64,000 nt of DNA from Burkholderia sp. Bp8963 (GCF_003854275.1 NZ_QTQP01000011.1:62001-126000), one strand, 5' to 3'; positions 32,904 to 44,233 are shown, counted from the first letter of the stretch. The notes: generated by a model from the sequence alone, not told the origin. Numbers and translations: made by a program.

Positions 32904-34118
32904 TCAGTCCACCCCGATCGCGCGCCGCACCGACAGCGCGATCCCGTCGGCCGCGCTCCGCACGTCGTCGAGCGACGGGAACGACGGCGCGATCCGCAGA
33001 TGCCGGTCGTCCGGGTCCTCGCCATACGGAAAGGCGGCGCCGGCCGGCGTCAGCACGAGCCCGGCCTCTGCCGCGAGCGCGACCGTGCGTTTCGCGTGCC
33101 CCGGCGGCACATGCAGGCTGATGAAATAACCGCCTTCCGGCTGCGTCCACGACACGTCGGGCAGGTCGGCAAAGCGCGCGCCGAATGCCTGATGCACCGC
33201 GTCGAACTTCGGCCGCAATAGCGCGCGGTGGCGCGCCATCAACGCGTCGAGCCCCGCGCGATCGCGCAGCGCATGGACGTGGCGCAGCTGGTTCAGCTTG
33301 TCCGGGCCGATCGTGCGGATCGTCACATGCCGCTGCCACCAGTCCACGTTGCGTCGCGACGACGCGAGAAACGCCACCCCGGCGCCGCCGAACGTCACCT
33401 TCGACAGCGACGCGAACACCAGCGCGCGATCGGGATACCCGGCCGCCGCGCACGCGCCGATGACGTTCGGCGTCGCGTGCGACACGTCGGTCAGGTGATG
33501 GAAACGATACGCGTCGTCCCAGAACAGCCGGAAATCGGGCGCGGCCGTCGGCATCGACGCGAGCCGCCGCACCGTGTCGGCCGAATAGATCGTGCCGCTC
33601 GGGTTGCTGTACAGCGGCACGCACCAGATGCCCTTGATCGACGGATCGTCGCGCACCAGCGGATCGACGACGTCCATGTCGGGACCGTCGTCCCGCATCG
33701 GCACCGGGATCATGCGAATCCCGAGCGCCTCGCAGATTGCGAAATGCCGGTCGTAGCCAGGCACCGGGCACAGGAACGACACATCGTGTTGCGTGTGCCA
33801 CGCGCGCGCATCGGGCATGCCGAACAGCATCGCGAACGCAAGCGCGTCGTGCATCAGCGCGAGGCTCGCGTTGCCAGCTGCGACGACCTGAGCCGGCTCG
33901 ACGTCGAGCAGCGCCGCGCCGAACTCACGCGCTTCCGGCAAGCCGAGCACATGCCCGTAATTGCGGCAGTCGAAGCCGTCGCGCGACAGATGCCCCGCGT
34001 CGCCGGCCGCGGCGAACAGCGCGGTTGCCAGGTCGAGTTGCTCGGGCGCGGGCTTGCCGCGCGACATGTCGAGGCGCATGCCCAGTTGCCGGAATTCGTC
34101 GTAGGTGTTCGGCGTCAC
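32904..34118 (-). CDS. Aminotransferase, aspartate aminotransferase type Ic-like (PF12897 family)
   Basis: 404 residues from GTG 34118, favoured over ATG 34148 because GGGAG lies 6 nt before the GTG and nothing suitable precedes the ATG. N-terminal LDMSRGKPAPEQLDL, NYGHVLGLPEAREFGAALL, PLYSNPSG and the PLP lysine in FASLSKVTFGGAG are characteristic of the large-domain type Ic aspartate aminotransferases first seen in Actinobacteria. Predicted to transfer amino groups between aspartate and 2-oxoglutarate, although other amino donors are possible. Appears monocistronic. Confidence 0.87.
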   Translation of the reverse strand: MTPNTYDEFRQLGMRLDMSRGKPAPEQLDLATALFAAAGDAGHLSRDGFDCRNYGHVLGLPEAREFGAALLDVEPAQVVAAGNASLALMHDALAFAMLFGMPDARAWHTQHDVSFLCPVPGYDRHFAICEALGIRMIPVPMRDDGPDMDVVDPLVRDDPSIKGIWCVPLYSNPSGTIYSADTVRRLASMPTAAPDFRLFWDDAYRFHHLTDVSHATPNVIGACAAAGYPDRALVFASLSKVTFGGAGVAFLASSRRNVDWWQRHVTIRTIGPDKLNQLRHVHALRDRAGLDALMARHRALLRPKFDAVHQAFGARFADLPDVSWTQPEGGYFISLHVPPGHAKRTVALAAEAGLVLTPAGAAFPYGEDPDDRHLRIAPSFPSLDDVRSAADGIALSVRRAIGVD

Positions 34119-34256
34119 GTTGGTCTCCCGCCGCGCTTGCGGCTGCATGAAGGAATGCAGACAGTATGCAAGTCATCCGACGATCGGACAAACGCGATGT
34201 TTTGAATGAGTCGATCAGATTTATTGATACCGGCGAACACGCTCACCGCGTCGCGC

Positions 34257-35807
34257 TCACAGCTGCGACTCGATCGGCAGCAGACCGAGAAACCAGATTT
34301 CCATCCGGCGCGCCGCCGACACTTCGGGTTCGGTATCGAGTTCGGTCGTCGCCCCATCCTCGGCGGTCTGAATCCACATGAGCCGGCCCTTCCCCGCCGG
34401 ATCGGTCCGCAACGCGACGCGCCACGCGATCCGGTCGAGCCGCGATTCCAGATCGGTCGCCGCGTCGGCCGCAATCGCCGGGCTCTCGCAGTACACGCCG
34501 ATCTCCGTATTGAGCTTCAGCGAGCGCGGATCGAGGTTCATCGAGCCGATGAAGGTGCTCTTGCGATCGAATACATACGTCTTCGCGTGCAGCGACGCGC
34601 GCGACGACCCGAACACGATCCGCTTCGAGATGCTTTTATCCCCGGACGGCCGCCGCTCGTACAGCAGCACACCCGCGTCGACGAGGTCGCGACGATAGCG
34701 CCGGTAGCCGGCATGCACGGCCGCCACGTCGGTCGACGCGAGTGAGTTGGTGAGCACCGTCACGCGCACGCCGCGTGCGGTGAGCGCGCGCAGCCGCTCG
34801 ACACCGCCCTTGCCCGGCACGAAATACGGCGACACGATCAGCAATTCGTGCTCCGGCTGCAGTGCGAGCGCCCGCAGTTGCGGCATCAGGTGCCCTTCGC
34901 TGTCGTTCGGCGCATGCGCGATCTTCGACGGATCGTCGTACAGCACGGTCGCGCGCCCCCAGGACAATTCGGTACCCTGACCATGGATGATCTGGTCGAG
35001 CCGTTGCTTCGCCTCGAGCACGTACGGGTTGTCCTCCATTGCTCGCAGGTAGTCGCGCAACCGCTCGCGCTGCGTTTCCAGTCCGCCCGGCGCCGCGTCG
35101 TGGCCGACGAGCGTGTTGATCGGAAACGCGTACGGGGAATTCCAGAACGTATCGAATTCGGTCGAGATGTCGGTTACGACGGGGCCGTGCACGACGACGT
35201 CGAGATCGCCGAATTCCACCATCGACGATGCACCGAAATATTCGTCGCCGATGTTGCGGCCGCCGACGATCGCGGCCTGGTTGTCCGCGATCATCGCCTT
35301 GTTGTGCATGCGCCGGTTGACGCGCGCGAACTCGAGCGCGGCACCGAGCTTCTTGAACGTGCGACTGGCGACCGGGTTGAAGAGCCTGATGTCGATGTTC
35401 GGATGCGCGCTGATCTCGAGCAGCTTGCGGTCGTCCGCGTTGGTGCCGAGATCGTCGAGCAGCACGCGCACGCGCACGCCGCGGTCCGCCGCGCGCAGGA
35501 CGGCATCAGCCAGCGCGTGCCCGGTCAGGTCGTCGTGCCAGATGTAGTACTGGAGATCGAGCGAACGGTCGGCGCGATCGGCAAGCAGCACGCGCGCGTC
35601 CAGCGCGTCGACCGGATCGCGCAGCAGATGAAACGCATCCTGGCCCGGATGCGCGGCGGCCTGCGGCCGGAACGCGATGCCGAGGCGCGTGTTGCCGGTG
35701 TCGGTGATCGCATGCGTCGGCTCACGCTCGGCCTGCGGCGGAAGGCTGGCGCAGGCGACCAGCGCCAGCAGCGACAGCATCGCACTCAACGAACGCAGCG
35801 TGACCAT
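34257..35807 (-). CDS. Phospholipase D-like lipoprotein (cardiolipin synthase C-like)
   Basis: 516 residues. N-terminal signal with a lipobox ending in C19 (ALVAC) predicts a lipoprotein. Two HKD phosphodiesterase motifs are intact: HNKAMIADNQAAIVGGRN and HAKTYVFDRKSTFIGSMN. Overall order and length match the ClsC/YmdC-type PLD family, which makes cardiolipin from phosphatidylglycerol and phosphatidylethanolamine, usually with a YmdB partner that is not seen here. Likely periplasmic and attached to a membrane. The C-terminal ~60 residues after the second motif are typical. Confidence 0.88.
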   Translation of the reverse strand: MVTLRSLSAMLSLLALVACASLPPQAEREPTHAITDTGNTRLGIAFRPQAAAHPGQDAFHLLRDPVDALDARVLLADRADRSLDLQYYIWHDDLTGHALADAVLRAADRGVRVRVLLDDLGTNADDRKLLEISAHPNIDIRLFNPVASRTFKKLGAALEFARVNRRMHNKAMIADNQAAIVGGRNIGDEYFGASSMVEFGDLDVVVHGPVVTDISTEFDTFWNSPYAFPINTLVGHDAAPGGLETQRERLRDYLRAMEDNPYVLEAKQRLDQIIHGQGTELSWGRATVLYDDPSKIAHAPNDSEGHLMPQLRALALQPEHELLIVSPYFVPGKGGVERLRALTARGVRVTVLTNSLASTDVAAVHAGYRRYRRDLVDAGVLLYERRPSGDKSISKRIVFGSSRASLHAKTYVFDRKSTFIGSMNLDPRSLKLNTEIGVYCESPAIAADAATDLESRLDRIAWRVALRTDPAGKGRLMWIQTAEDGATTELDTEPEVSAARRMEIWFLGLLPIESQL

Positions 35808-35846
35808 GATTGCCGTCCCCCCTCTCCGGCGAAGCGTGTTCTGTTA

Positions 35847-35871
35847 CGTCGGCCGGACGTGCCGGCCGACG
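35847..35871 (-). terminator. Hairpin between the DUF979 operon end and the PLD gene
   Basis: CGTCGGCCGG and CCGGCCGACG form a perfect 10-bp stem with a 5-nt loop, about 120 bp after the DUF979 stop and 40 bp before the PLD start codon on the same strand. Could end the oxoprolinase-permease transcript; the T-tract is poor. Confidence 0.5.
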
Positions 35872-35991
35872 CACAGCATACCTGCCTGTGCGGGCGCTGA
35901 CGGAAATCTTCGAACGCTCAGCGTGCGATCCGGGGGAATCGTCCTGTTTGTGCAAAACCCGGCGGCTGCATGAACGCGACCGACCAGCGGA

Positions 35992-36957
35992 TCATCCAAA
36001 CGCCAACCAGTACATCAACAGGATATTCAGCGGCAGCAGCAGCGCAGCGGTCGGTGCCTGCGCCTTGATCACCGCGAACTTGTCGGGCAGTTGCAGCAAC
36101 GCAACCGGCACGATGTTGAAATTGGCGGCCATCGGCGTCAACAGCGTCCCCGAGTAGCCGGAGAACATGCCGATCGCGCAAACCACGGCGGGATTCGCAT
36201 GGTGCAGTCCGATCAGCACCGGGATGCCGACGCCCCCGGTCATGACGGGAAAGGCGGCAAATGCATTACCCATCACGATGGTCAGCGATGCCATGCCGAG
36301 ACAGTACACGGCGACGGCGATCAGGCGATTGTCCATCGGTACGTACGCGGTGACCAGGTGAGACGTGGCCTGCCCTACGCCCGCGGCGGCAAATACGAGC
36401 CCCAGTATGCCGAGCAACTGCGGAAGCGCCACCGCCCAGCCGAGCGATTCCGTCAGGCGGCGGCCCTCCTTGACAGCCTGATAGCCACTGTCGCGCGTGA
36501 TTGCGCACGCGAGGATCGTCGCCAGCACGCAGCCCAGTCCGAACGACACGAGCGTCGCGTTTCGCGTGTCGATCAGCAAACGGCCCGCGATCGCCAGATG
36601 TGGCGCACCGAACGTGCCGGCGATCGTGACCGCAGGAATCGTCAGCGCCGGAATGAACAGCCGGTTGCCCAGCCGTGCCGCGCCGGCGGTTTGTTGCTCG
36701 GGCGAGTTCGCGGTCTTCTGCGCCGCCACCACGCCGCCGAATCCGGCAATGAGCGTCATCGCGACAAGCAGCGCACCCACACCCGGCGATGGCAGGAAAT
36801 CGGCGCCCAGAAAGAGCAGCGCATAGATCAGCCAGAACGACCCGGTTTGCAGCCGCCGGGGATGCGACCGATCCGCGAGGATCAGCATCGCGATGACGGC
36901 GAGCAGGCCACCCGTCAGCCAGAACAGATAGTCGACAGACAGGATCTTCGTGCTCAT
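35992..36957 (-). CDS. DUF979 family permease component
   Basis: 321 residues from ATG 36957 (MSTKILSVDYLFWLTGG). About nine hydrophobic segments; GNAFAAFPVMTGGVGIPVLIG and MFSGYSGTLLTPMAANFN are conserved DUF979 motifs, resembling an ion-transporter re-entrant region. The ATG overlaps the DUF969 stop (ATGA), so the two are made together as a two-subunit permease. DUF969/DUF979 pairs commonly neighbour 5-oxoproline or peptidase genes and are considered transporters of such compounds; the nearby oxoprolinase supports uptake of a lactam or related molecule. Confidence 0.85.
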   Translation of the reverse strand: MSTKILSVDYLFWLTGGLLAVIAMLILADRSHPRRLQTGSFWLIYALLFLGADFLPSPGVGALLVAMTLIAGFGGVVAAQKTANSPEQQTAGAARLGNRLFIPALTIPAVTIAGTFGAPHLAIAGRLLIDTRNATLVSFGLGCVLATILACAITRDSGYQAVKEGRRLTESLGWAVALPQLLGILGLVFAAAGVGQATSHLVTAYVPMDNRLIAVAVYCLGMASLTIVMGNAFAAFPVMTGGVGIPVLIGLHHANPAVVCAIGMFSGYSGTLLTPMAANFNIVPVALLQLPDKFAVIKAQAPTAALLLPLNILLMYWLAFG

Positions 36958-37715
36958 CGTGATTCCCCCTGCGCAATCGCGTCTGAGCGCGGTGCATCGA
37001 TCGTCATCGGAGCGCCGGCCAAACGGGTGGCTGACGCGACAGAAGCCTGCAATGCGCGTTCGAAGCGGTGCAGACGGATCGTATGGATCACGAACGCGCA
37101 CAACGCGGTCGGCATGCTCCACGCGGCAACGTGTGCCGGTATCACGTCGATGCCGGCCTGACGGAGGAACGTCACCATCAGCAGGATCGCGCCAAACGCG
37201 ACGAAGATGTCCTCGCCGAACATCAGGCCGATATTGTCGGTCGCGGCGCACATCGCCTTGATCCGCTGCATGGCGGACCGTTCGAGCGTGCCGTGATGCC
37301 GTTGCGCGGTGGATTCGACCATCGGCGACAGCAACGGACGAACCATCTGCGCATGGCCGCCCAGGCCAACCAGGCCGAGTGCTGCGCTCACGCCGCGCAC
37401 GGCGAGGTAGGTCGTGAGCAGGCGCGCGACGGTGGCGCGCCGGAAGCGCGCGATCCACCGTTCCGCCTGCTCGCGCAGGCCGTGGCGCTCCAGCATGCCG
37501 ATCACCGCAAGCGGCAACAGCACGATCAGCGGCAACGAGCGCGTGTTGCAGAAACCCGTGCCAAGCAGCGTGAGTATCTTGTCGATCGAAAAGCCGGCCA
37601 GCAGTGCAGTCGTCAGTGCCGACACGAGCACGATCAGCATCGGATTCAACCGAATCGCAAAGCCGAGCACGATCACGCCAATGCCGAGCAATGGCCATAA
37701 GTTGATGGTATTCAT
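36954..37715 (-). CDS. DUF969 family permease component
   Basis: 253 residues; opens MNTINLWPLLGIGVIVLGFAIRLNPMLIV, typical of DUF969. About six hydrophobic helices with conserved GFCNTRSLPLIVLLPLAVIGMLERHGL and LGGHAQMVRPL. Works with the DUF979 protein as a heteromeric permease. It lies 84 bp after the oxoprolinase gene on the same strand, which suggests co-transcription and co-function (import of the oxoprolinase substrate). Confidence 0.87.
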   Translation of the reverse strand: MNTINLWPLLGIGVIVLGFAIRLNPMLIVLVSALTTALLAGFSIDKILTLLGTGFCNTRSLPLIVLLPLAVIGMLERHGLREQAERWIARFRRATVARLLTTYLAVRGVSAALGLVGLGGHAQMVRPLLSPMVESTAQRHHGTLERSAMQRIKAMCAATDNIGLMFGEDIFVAFGAILLMVTFLRQAGIDVIPAHVAAWSMPTALCAFVIHTIRLHRFERALQASVASATRLAGAPMTIDAPRSDAIAQGESR

Positions 37716-37799
37716 GAGGTTCCCCGATTCGAAGCGCCGGCTCGGCGCTTCGCTTGACGAGTGGAAGAAGCGAATGGAAAGACGCGAACGCAGCGATCG

Positions 37800-40700
37800 T
37801 CAGCCGGGATGCGTGGCCGGTTCACGCCGGTCGGCTTCGACGGTGCCGCCGGGCTCGCGCTCGCCTTCGTCGCGGCCTTCGACCGCGTGTCCGTATCCGC
37901 CGCCCGTTGGCGTCTGGACCACGAACACATCGCCCGGATTCATCTCGACCTCGTCGCAACTGGCGAGCGGCTCGATCCGCCCGTCGATGCGCTCGACCCA
38001 GTTCATGCCCGGCTGCCCCGGTTCGCCCCCCGCCATCCCGTAGGGCCTGACACGCCGATGGTCGGACAGTATCCCGGCCGTCATCCTTTCCAGAAAGCGA
38101 ATCCGTCTCAGTGCGCCCGGGCCACCGTGCCAGCGCCCTCGCCCGCCGGTGCCATGACGGATCGAATGCTCCTGAACCTGCACCGGAAAGCGCCATTCGA
38201 GCACTTCGGGATCGGTCATGCGCGAGTTCGTCATGTGCGTCTGCACCGGCGTCGAGCCGTGAAACCCCGGACCTGCGCCCACACCGCCCGCAATCGTCTC
38301 GTAGTATTGGTAGCGCGCGTTGCCGAACGTGAAGTTGTTCATCGAGCCTTGCGACGCGGCGCACGCCGACAAGGCGCCGTAGATCGCATCGACCACGCTC
38401 TGCGAGGTCTCGACGTTGCCCGCCACCACGGCCGCCGGGTAACGCGGACTCAGAATCGAGCCGTCCGGAATCACCATGTTCAGCGGCTTCAGACAGCCGG
38501 CGTTGAGCGGGATATCGTCGTCGACGAGCGAGCGGAACACGTACAGTACGGCGGCATGGCATACCGCTCTCGGCGCGTTGAAATTGTCCGGCTGCTGCGG
38601 CGTGGTGCCCGTGAAGTCGATGGTCGCACTGCGCGTTTGCCTGTCGATCGACAGACGCACGTTGATCACCGAGTGACGGTCCGTTTTATACGAGAATTCG
38701 CCGTCCACCAGCAAATCGATCACGCGGCGTACGGCCTCCTCGGCGTTGTCCTGCACATGCTGCATGTACGCATTGACGACGTCGAGGCCATATTCGCGCA
38801 CCAGCCGGTGCAGTTCTCGCACGCCCTTTTCGTTCGCGGCGATCATCGCACGGAAGTCCGCCAGGTTCTGGTCGATGGCGCGCGACGGGTAAGCGCCCGA
38901 ACCGAGCAGTTCGCGAACTTCGCGCTCGCGCAGGCGGCCGTTCTCGACGAGCAGGAAGTTGTCGATCAGGATCCCTTCCTCATCGATATGCCGCGAGCGC
39001 GGCGGCATCGATCCCGGCGAGATGCCGCCGATATCGGCCTGGTGCCCGCGCGAACCCACATAGAACAACACCTCGCCGGCCTCACCAAAAACTGGCGTGA
39101 TCACGGTGACGTCGGGCAGATGCGTGCCGCCGTTGTACGGCGCATTCAATGCATAGACGTCGCCGGGTTTCATCCGTCCGGCATTCTCACGGATCACGGT
39201 ACGGATGGATTCGCCCATCGAACCCAGATGCACGGGCATGTGCGGCGCGTTCGCAATCAGGTTGCCGTGCCGATCGAACAGCGCACACGAAAAATCGAGG
39301 CGCTCCTTGATATTGACCGAGTACGCGGTGTTGGCCAACGTCAACCCCATCTGTTCGGCGATGGCCATGAACAGGTTGTTGAAGACTTCGAGCTTGACCG
39401 GATCCGCATCGGTTCCGATCGCGGCACGCGTCGCGAGTGCTTCGACGCGCCGCAGCACCATGTGATCGGCTGCCGCCACGCGTGCCTGCCAGCCAGGTTC
39501 GACAATGGTCGTCGCGTGATCGTCGGCGATGATTGCGGGGCCGCTGACCACATCTCCGGGTTGCAGGTCGGCGTAATGAAACACGGGCGCCGCTCGGGAT
39601 TCGCCGTCGCAGAACATCTCGACCGTTCGCCGCGCCTTGGGCGACGCATCGCGGCTTTCCGCAGAGGTGCCCGCGCTGACGTCGGTCGCTTCGCCAGAAC
39701 GCCCGACGATTTCCACCGAAATGGCTTCGACCACGAGCGCCTTGCCTTCCATCAGGAATGCGTAGCGCGCCCGGTATTCGCGCTCGAAGGCGTCGCGGAC
39801 CTGCTCCAGCGAGCCGTACGGCAGGATCAGACAGGTATCCGTTCCTTCATAGCGGACGTGGACGCGCCGTATCACCGCGATCCGGCTGTCATCGACGCCC
39901 TGCTCGCGGACCTGAGCAACCGCGCCAGACACGAGGCCGATGAAGCTGTCTTCCAACTTCTGCATCGACGCGGCCACGAGCGGTTCTTCGATTGCGCATT
40001 CGCGCATCGCGGTGAGATCGGCGAGGCCCATCCCGTATGCGGACAGCACGCCTGCGTAGGCATGCACGCAAATGCTCGACATGCCGAGCGTGTCGGCGAT
40101 CAGGCACGCATGCTGGCCGCCCGCGCCGCCGAAGCACTGCAACGTGTACTGGGTCACGTCGTACCCGCGCTGCACGGACACTTTCTTGATCGCGTTCGCC
40201 ATATTCTGCACGGCGATTTCGATGAAGCCCTCCGCCACCTCTTCGAGACGCCGGCGCTTGCCGGTTGCCGTTTCGATGTCCCGCGCGAGTTGCGTGAACT
40301 TCTCGCGCACCGCGTCGGCATCGAGCGGCGCCGTGCCGGATTCGCCGAACACATGCGGAAACAGGTCCGGACGGATCTTGCCGAGCAGCACATTGCAATC
40401 GGTGACGGTCAGCGGGCCGCCGCGACGATAGCTGGCCGGCCCCGGATTCGCGCCGGCCGAATCGGGGCCGACCCGGTACCGCGCGCCGTCGAAATGAACG
40501 ATGGAGCCGCCACCTGCCGCGACCGTATGGATGCTCATCATCGGGGCGCGCATTCTGACGCCTGCCACCTGGGTGTCGAACGCACGCTCGTATTCCCCGG
40601 CGAAATGCGACACATCGGTCGAGGTGCCGCCCATGTCGAAGCCGATGATCTTGTCGAAGCCCGCCTGCACCGCCGTTCGCACCATCCCGACTATGCCGCC

Positions 40701-41522
40701 TGCCGGGCCGGACAGAATGCTGTCCTTGCCTTGAAACAACGACGCATCGGTCAGGCCGCCGGACGACTGCATGAACATCAGCTTGACGCCGTCGAGCGCG
40801 GCGGCGACGCGGTCGACATAGCGCCGCAGCACCGGCGAAAGATACGCGTCCACGACAGTCGTGTCGCCCCGCGATACGAATTTCATCAACGGCGAAACTT
40901 CGTGCGACACGGAGATCTGCGTGAAGCCGATCTCCTGCGCGAGTCGTGCGGCCGCCTGTTCGTGCGCAGGAAAGCGATAACCGTGCATGAAGACGATGGC
41001 CACCGACCGGAAGCCGGCCTCCCAGGCCCGCTTCAGTTGCGCGAGCGTGTTGCGCTCGTCGATCGGCACAGCCACTTCGCCACGCGCGCCGACGCGCTCG
41101 TCGATTTCGAAGACGTCCGCATACAGCAGATCGGGAAGCCTGATGTTCAGATCGAACAGGCGCGGCCGATTCTGATAGCCGATCCGCAGCACGTCGCGAA
41201 AGCCGCGTGTCACGAACAGCGCGGTCGGCGCGCCCTTGCGCTCCAGCAGCGCATTGGTCGCGACGGTCGTGCCCATTTTCACCGCGTCGATCCGGTCCGA
41301 CGGGATCGGCTCGCCGGGCGCGACGCCCAGCGCGCGCCGGATGCCTTCCAGCGCGGCGTCTTCGTATTGCTCGGGATTTTCGGAAAGCAGCTTGCTCACC
41401 GCCAGCGTGCCGTCCGGTGCCTTGGCGACGATATCGGTAAACGTGCCGCCGCGATCGATCCAGAACTGCCATTTCCCGTTGCTTCCATTGGTCCCGCTGT
41501 TTTCATAAACGGACTGACTCAT
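37800..41522 (-). CDS. 5-oxoprolinase / hydantoinase HyuA-HyuB fusion
   Basis: 1240 residues from ATG 41522, which has GGAGGAG upstream; an in-frame ATG at 41714 would only add an unrelated 64-residue extension overlapping the regulatory region. The N-terminal half has the ASKHA-type ATPase [35 protein letters not shown]; the C-terminal half (about 730-1210) is HyuB-like with [18 protein letters not shown]. The fusion is the eukaryotic OPLAH-type layout, cleaving 5-oxoproline to glutamate with ATP; related enzymes open hydantoins. Catalysis in the cytoplasm. Divergent LysR and the permease downstream suggest an inducible operon. Confidence 0.9.
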   Translation of the reverse strand: MSQSVYENSGTNGSNGKWQFWIDRGGTFTDIVAKAPDGTLAVSKLLSENPEQYEDAALEGIRRALGVAPGEPIPSDRIDAVKMGTTVATNALLERKGAPTALFVTRGFRDVLRIGYQNRPRLFDLNIRLPDLLYADVFEIDERVGARGEVAVPIDERNTLAQLKRAWEAGFRSVAIVFMHGYRFPAHEQAAARLAQEIGFTQISVSHEVSPLMKFVSRGDTTVVDAYLSPVLRRYVDRVAAALDGVKLMFMQSSGGLTDASLFQGKDSILSGPAGGIVGMVRTAVQAGFDKIIGFDMGGTSTDVSHFAGEYERAFDTQVAGVRMRAPMMSIHTVAAGGGSIVHFDGARYRVGPDSAGANPGPASYRRGGPLTVTDCNVLLGKIRPDLFPHVFGESGTAPLDADAVREKFTQLARDIETATGKRRRLEEVAEGFIEIAVQNMANAIKKVSVQRGYDVTQYTLQCFGGAGGQHACLIADTLGMSSICVHAYAGVLSAYGMGLADLTAMRECAIEEPLVAASMQKLEDSFIGLVSGAVAQVREQGVDDSRIAVIRRVHVRYEGTDTCLILPYGSLEQVRDAFEREYRARYAFLMEGKALVVEAISVEIVGRSGEATDVSAGTSAESRDASPKARRTVEMFCDGESRAAPVFHYADLQPGDVVSGPAIIADDHATTIVEPGWQARVAAADHMVLRRVEALATRAAIGTDADPVKLEVFNNLFMAIAEQMGLTLANTAYSVNIKERLDFSCALFDRHGNLIANAPHMPVHLGSMGESIRTVIRENAGRMKPGDVYALNAPYNGGTHLPDVTVITPVFGEAGEVLFYVGSRGHQADIGGISPGSMPPRSRHIDEEGILIDNFLLVENGRLREREVRELLGSGAYPSRAIDQNLADFRAMIAANEKGVRELHRLVREYGLDVVNAYMQHVQDNAEEAVRRVIDLLVDGEFSYKTDRHSVINVRLSIDRQTRSATIDFTGTTPQQPDNFNAPRAVCHAAVLYVFRSLVDDDIPLNAGCLKPLNMVIPDGSILSPRYPAAVVAGNVETSQSVVDAIYGALSACAASQGSMNNFTFGNARYQYYETIAGGVGAGPGFHGSTPVQTHMTNSRMTDPEVLEWRFPVQVQEHSIRHGTGGRGRWHGGPGALRRIRFLERMTAGILSDHRRVRPYGMAGGEPGQPGMNWVERIDGRIEPLASCDEVEMNPGDVFVVQTPTGGGYGHAVEGRDEGEREPGGTVEADRREPATHPG

Positions 41523-41732
41523 GACTCCTCCGGCTGGCAAATCGCCTTTATTGAATTCACGACCCGACGCGGCGCTTCGTTGGTGACGAGGATTATCCGC
41601 AGCCGGCCCTGTTCCGGCATTGCGGTCAAAAATCGGCGCGTTGCGGAATCGGCAACGTCGGGTCGAAGAAGGATGGCCGCCGGCGAGTAGAATCGGCAGG
41701 TCGTCATCTTTCACCGGTCGAGGCGCAACGCC

Positions 41733-42704
41733 ATGCTAGATATCCAATGCCTGAAGGATTTCCTTGTCCTCGCGCGGCTCAAGCATTTCGGCCGCGCGGC
41801 CGAAGAATGTCACGTCACCACGTCGGGCCTGAGCCGGCGAATCCAGGCGCTGGAGTTCTGGCTCGGCGCGCCGGTCTTCAATCGCGCGGCAAACGGCGTC
41901 GAACTGACCGACGCCGGCCAGCGGCTGCAGGCGGTGACAACGGAGGTCGTGTATGCGCTCGAAGGCGTCAGACGCACCGTTCGCGCCAATGCCGCCGGGC
42001 GTCGCGAACAGGTCCGCTTCGCCGCGCCGCACATCATGTCGGTCGTGTTCTTTCCCCGCTGGTTTCCGATGCTGCACATGCAGTTCCGGCGCACGCGCTT
42101 TTCCGTCGCGTCGGATCATCTGGCGTCGTGCTTCGCGTTGCTCGACCAGGGCGAGGAGGATTTCGTCGTATTCCTGCTGGATCACGCGCATGGGGTGCTG
42201 GACAAGCTGGGCCGCTCGCTGGACTCGATCGACTATCGGATGCTGAAGGTCGGCGAAGAAACGCTCGTTCCCGTTTGCGCACCCGACGACCGCGGCCGCC
42301 CGCTGCATACGCTGAGCGGCCCGCGTGACCGCGAGGTGTCGCTGCTCGGTTATAGCGACGAATGCTCGCTCGCATGGGTACTCGAAAGCCGGCTCGCCAC
42401 CCTCGACGGCCTGCCGGTGCTGGTGCGCCGTCATGAAAACTCCCTCGCCGACGGGTTGCGCGGCATGGCGCTCGCAGGGCTCGGCGTCGCGTGGCTGCCC
42501 GCCACGCTGGTCGCGGACGACTTGCAGTCGGCGCGCCTCGTGCGTGCCGCCGATGAGCACTTCGACATCGCGATGCAGGTGACCTTTGCGCGTCGCAGAG
42601 CGACGCTGAACGACAGTTCCGAGGCCCTTTGGCAATTTCTCGAGGCGGGCAGCCGTACCCGCGCCGACGCCCGGGTTACGCGTGAAGCCCGGCAGGTCGC
42701 GTAA
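41733..42704 (+). CDS. LysR-type transcriptional regulator
   Basis: 323 residues, normal length. Winged-helix N-terminus [41 protein letters not shown], then a substrate-binding domain with [19 protein letters not shown]. Divergent from the oxoprolinase gene across 210 bp and 110 bp before the dapA-like gene, so it probably controls both operons, activating them with a ligand such as the pathway substrate. No exact T-N11-A box was established by eye. Confidence 0.92.
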   Translation: MLDIQCLKDFLVLARLKHFGRAAEECHVTTSGLSRRIQALEFWLGAPVFNRAANGVELTDAGQRLQAVTTEVVYALEGVRRTVRANAAGRREQVRFAAPHIMSVVFFPRWFPMLHMQFRRTRFSVASDHLASCFALLDQGEEDFVVFLLDHAHGVLDKLGRSLDSIDYRMLKVGEETLVPVCAPDDRGRPLHTLSGPRDREVSLLGYSDECSLAWVLESRLATLDGLPVLVRRHENSLADGLRGMALAGLGVAWLPATLVADDLQSARLVRAADEHFDIAMQVTFARRRATLNDSSEALWQFLEAGSRTRADARVTREARQVA

Positions 42705-42814
42705 CACGCTGCCGATGCGGAATTCGCAACGGCCCCGAATCATCGCGCAACCACGGCGCGGCGCGGCGTTGCCATACTGGTGCCTCTCGAACCTGGATCT
42801 CGGAGCACCGAACA

Positions 42815-43774
42815 ATGAAACGACATGCGTCTTTTCGCGGCGTCCTGACGCCGGTGATCACGCCATTCACGGCGACGCTCGAACCGGATCTGCCGCGCCT
42901 TGTCAGGCAATGCCGCTGGCTGCTCGCCAATGATGTCGGCCTGGCGGTGTTCGGTACGAACTCCGAAGGCAACGCGTTATCGACACGCGAGCGTGTCGCG
43001 CTGCTCGAAGGACTGGCCGGCAATGGCATCCCGATGCACCGCGTGATGGCCGGCACGGGCGCGTGCTCGCTCGACGACGCGGTGACGCTGACGCGCGCCG
43101 CCGTCGAGCTGGGCTGCGGTGGCGTGCTGATGTTGCCGCCGTTCTACTACAAGGAACCGAGCGACGCGGGCCTGTTCCGCTTCTATGAGCAGACCATCGC
43201 ACGGGTCGGCGACGACCGCCTGGCCGTTTATCTGTATCACATCCCGCCGGTCGCAAAGGTCGGCTTTTCGCTGACGCTGGTTCAGCAATTGCTGGAACAC
43301 TTTCCGGGCACGGTGCGCGGCATCAAGGACACCGGCGGCGATCCCGCCTATACGCAGGCGTTGCTCGCGAACTGCGCATCGGACGATTTCGATGTCTTCG
43401 CCGGCAGCGAGACCGAGCTGGTCACGCTCATGGAAGCGGGTGCCGCCGGCTGCATCAGCGCGACGGCCAATGTGAACCCTGCGGGTCTGGTCGACTTGTA
43501 TCGCAATTTCACGCATGCGGATGCGCGGAGCCGCCAGCAACGCGCGAACGCGGTGCGCGCGGCGTTCGCCCGCCATCCGATGATTCCGGCGCTGAAAGCG
43601 GCGCTCGCATTTTATCTCGACGATCCATCGCTGTGTCATGTGCGGCCGCCATTCCTCGCGCTGGCGCACGATGCACAAGCGCGGTTGATCGCCGAATTGC
43701 AGGCACTGGATTTCAATCCGCCTTGCGTGCCGGCGGTCGAGGAATCCCCGTTCAATTCCCGTTTCGTTCATTGA
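42815..43774 (+). CDS. Dihydrodipicolinate synthase/N-acetylneuraminate lyase family protein
   Basis: 319 residues, TIM-barrel class I aldolase. Catalytic Lys171 (RGIKDTGG) for the Schiff base and Tyr141 (YLYHIPP) are present, with the GTNSEGNALS substrate loop at 47-56. Not the housekeeping DapA: position in a catabolic operon, with RidA and PLP enzyme genes, suggests a pyruvate-releasing lyase of a keto acid or hydroxy-keto acid. Ten bp before the RidA gene. Confidence 0.87.
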   Translation: MKRHASFRGVLTPVITPFTATLEPDLPRLVRQCRWLLANDVGLAVFGTNSEGNALSTRERVALLEGLAGNGIPMHRVMAGTGACSLDDAVTLTRAAVELGCGGVLMLPPFYYKEPSDAGLFRFYEQTIARVGDDRLAVYLYHIPPVAKVGFSLTLVQQLLEHFPGTVRGIKDTGGDPAYTQALLANCASDDFDVFAGSETELVTLMEAGAAGCISATANVNPAGLVDLYRNFTHADARSRQQRANAVRAAFARHPMIPALKAALAFYLDDPSLCHVRPPFLALAHDAQARLIAELQALDFNPPCVPAVEESPFNSRFVH

Positions 43775-43783
43775 GAGTCGACC

Positions 43784-44233
43784 ATGGCATTCAATCCGGC
43801 AGAGTTGTCGCTGCCCGCCCCCTTTACGCCGACCGGCCGGTATCGGGCAGTCGTCGTGCAAGGCGGCTTCGCGTTCGTCAGCGGGCAGTTGCCCCGGGTC
43901 GACGGTGAATTGCGCTACCGGGGAACCGTCGGCGTCGATTTGCGCATCGAAGAAGCACGCGATGCCGCACGGCTCTGCGCGGCGAATTGCCTGGCCGTTC
44001 TCGATCGCGAGCTCGGCGGGCTGCATCGCCTGATCCGTGTCGTTCGCGTTACCGGCTATGTTGCCTGTCACGCGTCGTTTTTCGACCACGCGGATGTGAT
44101 CGACGCGGCATCCGACTATCTCGTCGGCGCGCTGGGCGAAGCCGGCGCGCACAGCCGTACGTCGATCGGCGTCGTCTCGCTGCCACGCCATGCGCCGGTC
44201 GAGCTGGACCTGATCGCTGCAATCCAGCCGTGA
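43784..44233 (+). CDS. RidA family protein, second copy
   Basis: 149 residues with GGFAFVSGQLPRVDGEL, ARLCAANCLAVLDRELGGLHRLIRVVRVTGY and SRTSIGVVSLPRHAPVELD, the longer YjgF/TdcF-like fold. The usual Arg before the last strand is replaced by the PRHAPVELD region (Glu in VELD), so true imine deaminase activity is uncertain. Placed between a DapA-like lyase and a class V PLP enzyme, consistent with removing an enamine/imine intermediate. Confidence 0.85.
   Translation: MAFNPAELSLPAPFTPTGRYRAVVVQGGFAFVSGQLPRVDGELRYRGTVGVDLRIEEARDAARLCAANCLAVLDRELGGLHRLIRVVRVTGYVACHASFFDHADVIDAASDYLVGALGEAGAHSRTSIGVVSLPRHAPVELDLIAAIQP

Noticed and set aside
35847..35871. Hairpin as the PLD gene operator
   Set aside because: GC-rich perfect stem without regulator-like half-sites; terminator of the preceding transcript is the simpler reading.
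37761..41690. 1309-codon open frame on the plus strand
   Set aside because: Antisense to the oxoprolinase gene, which has clear motifs and a ribosome site; the shadow has none.
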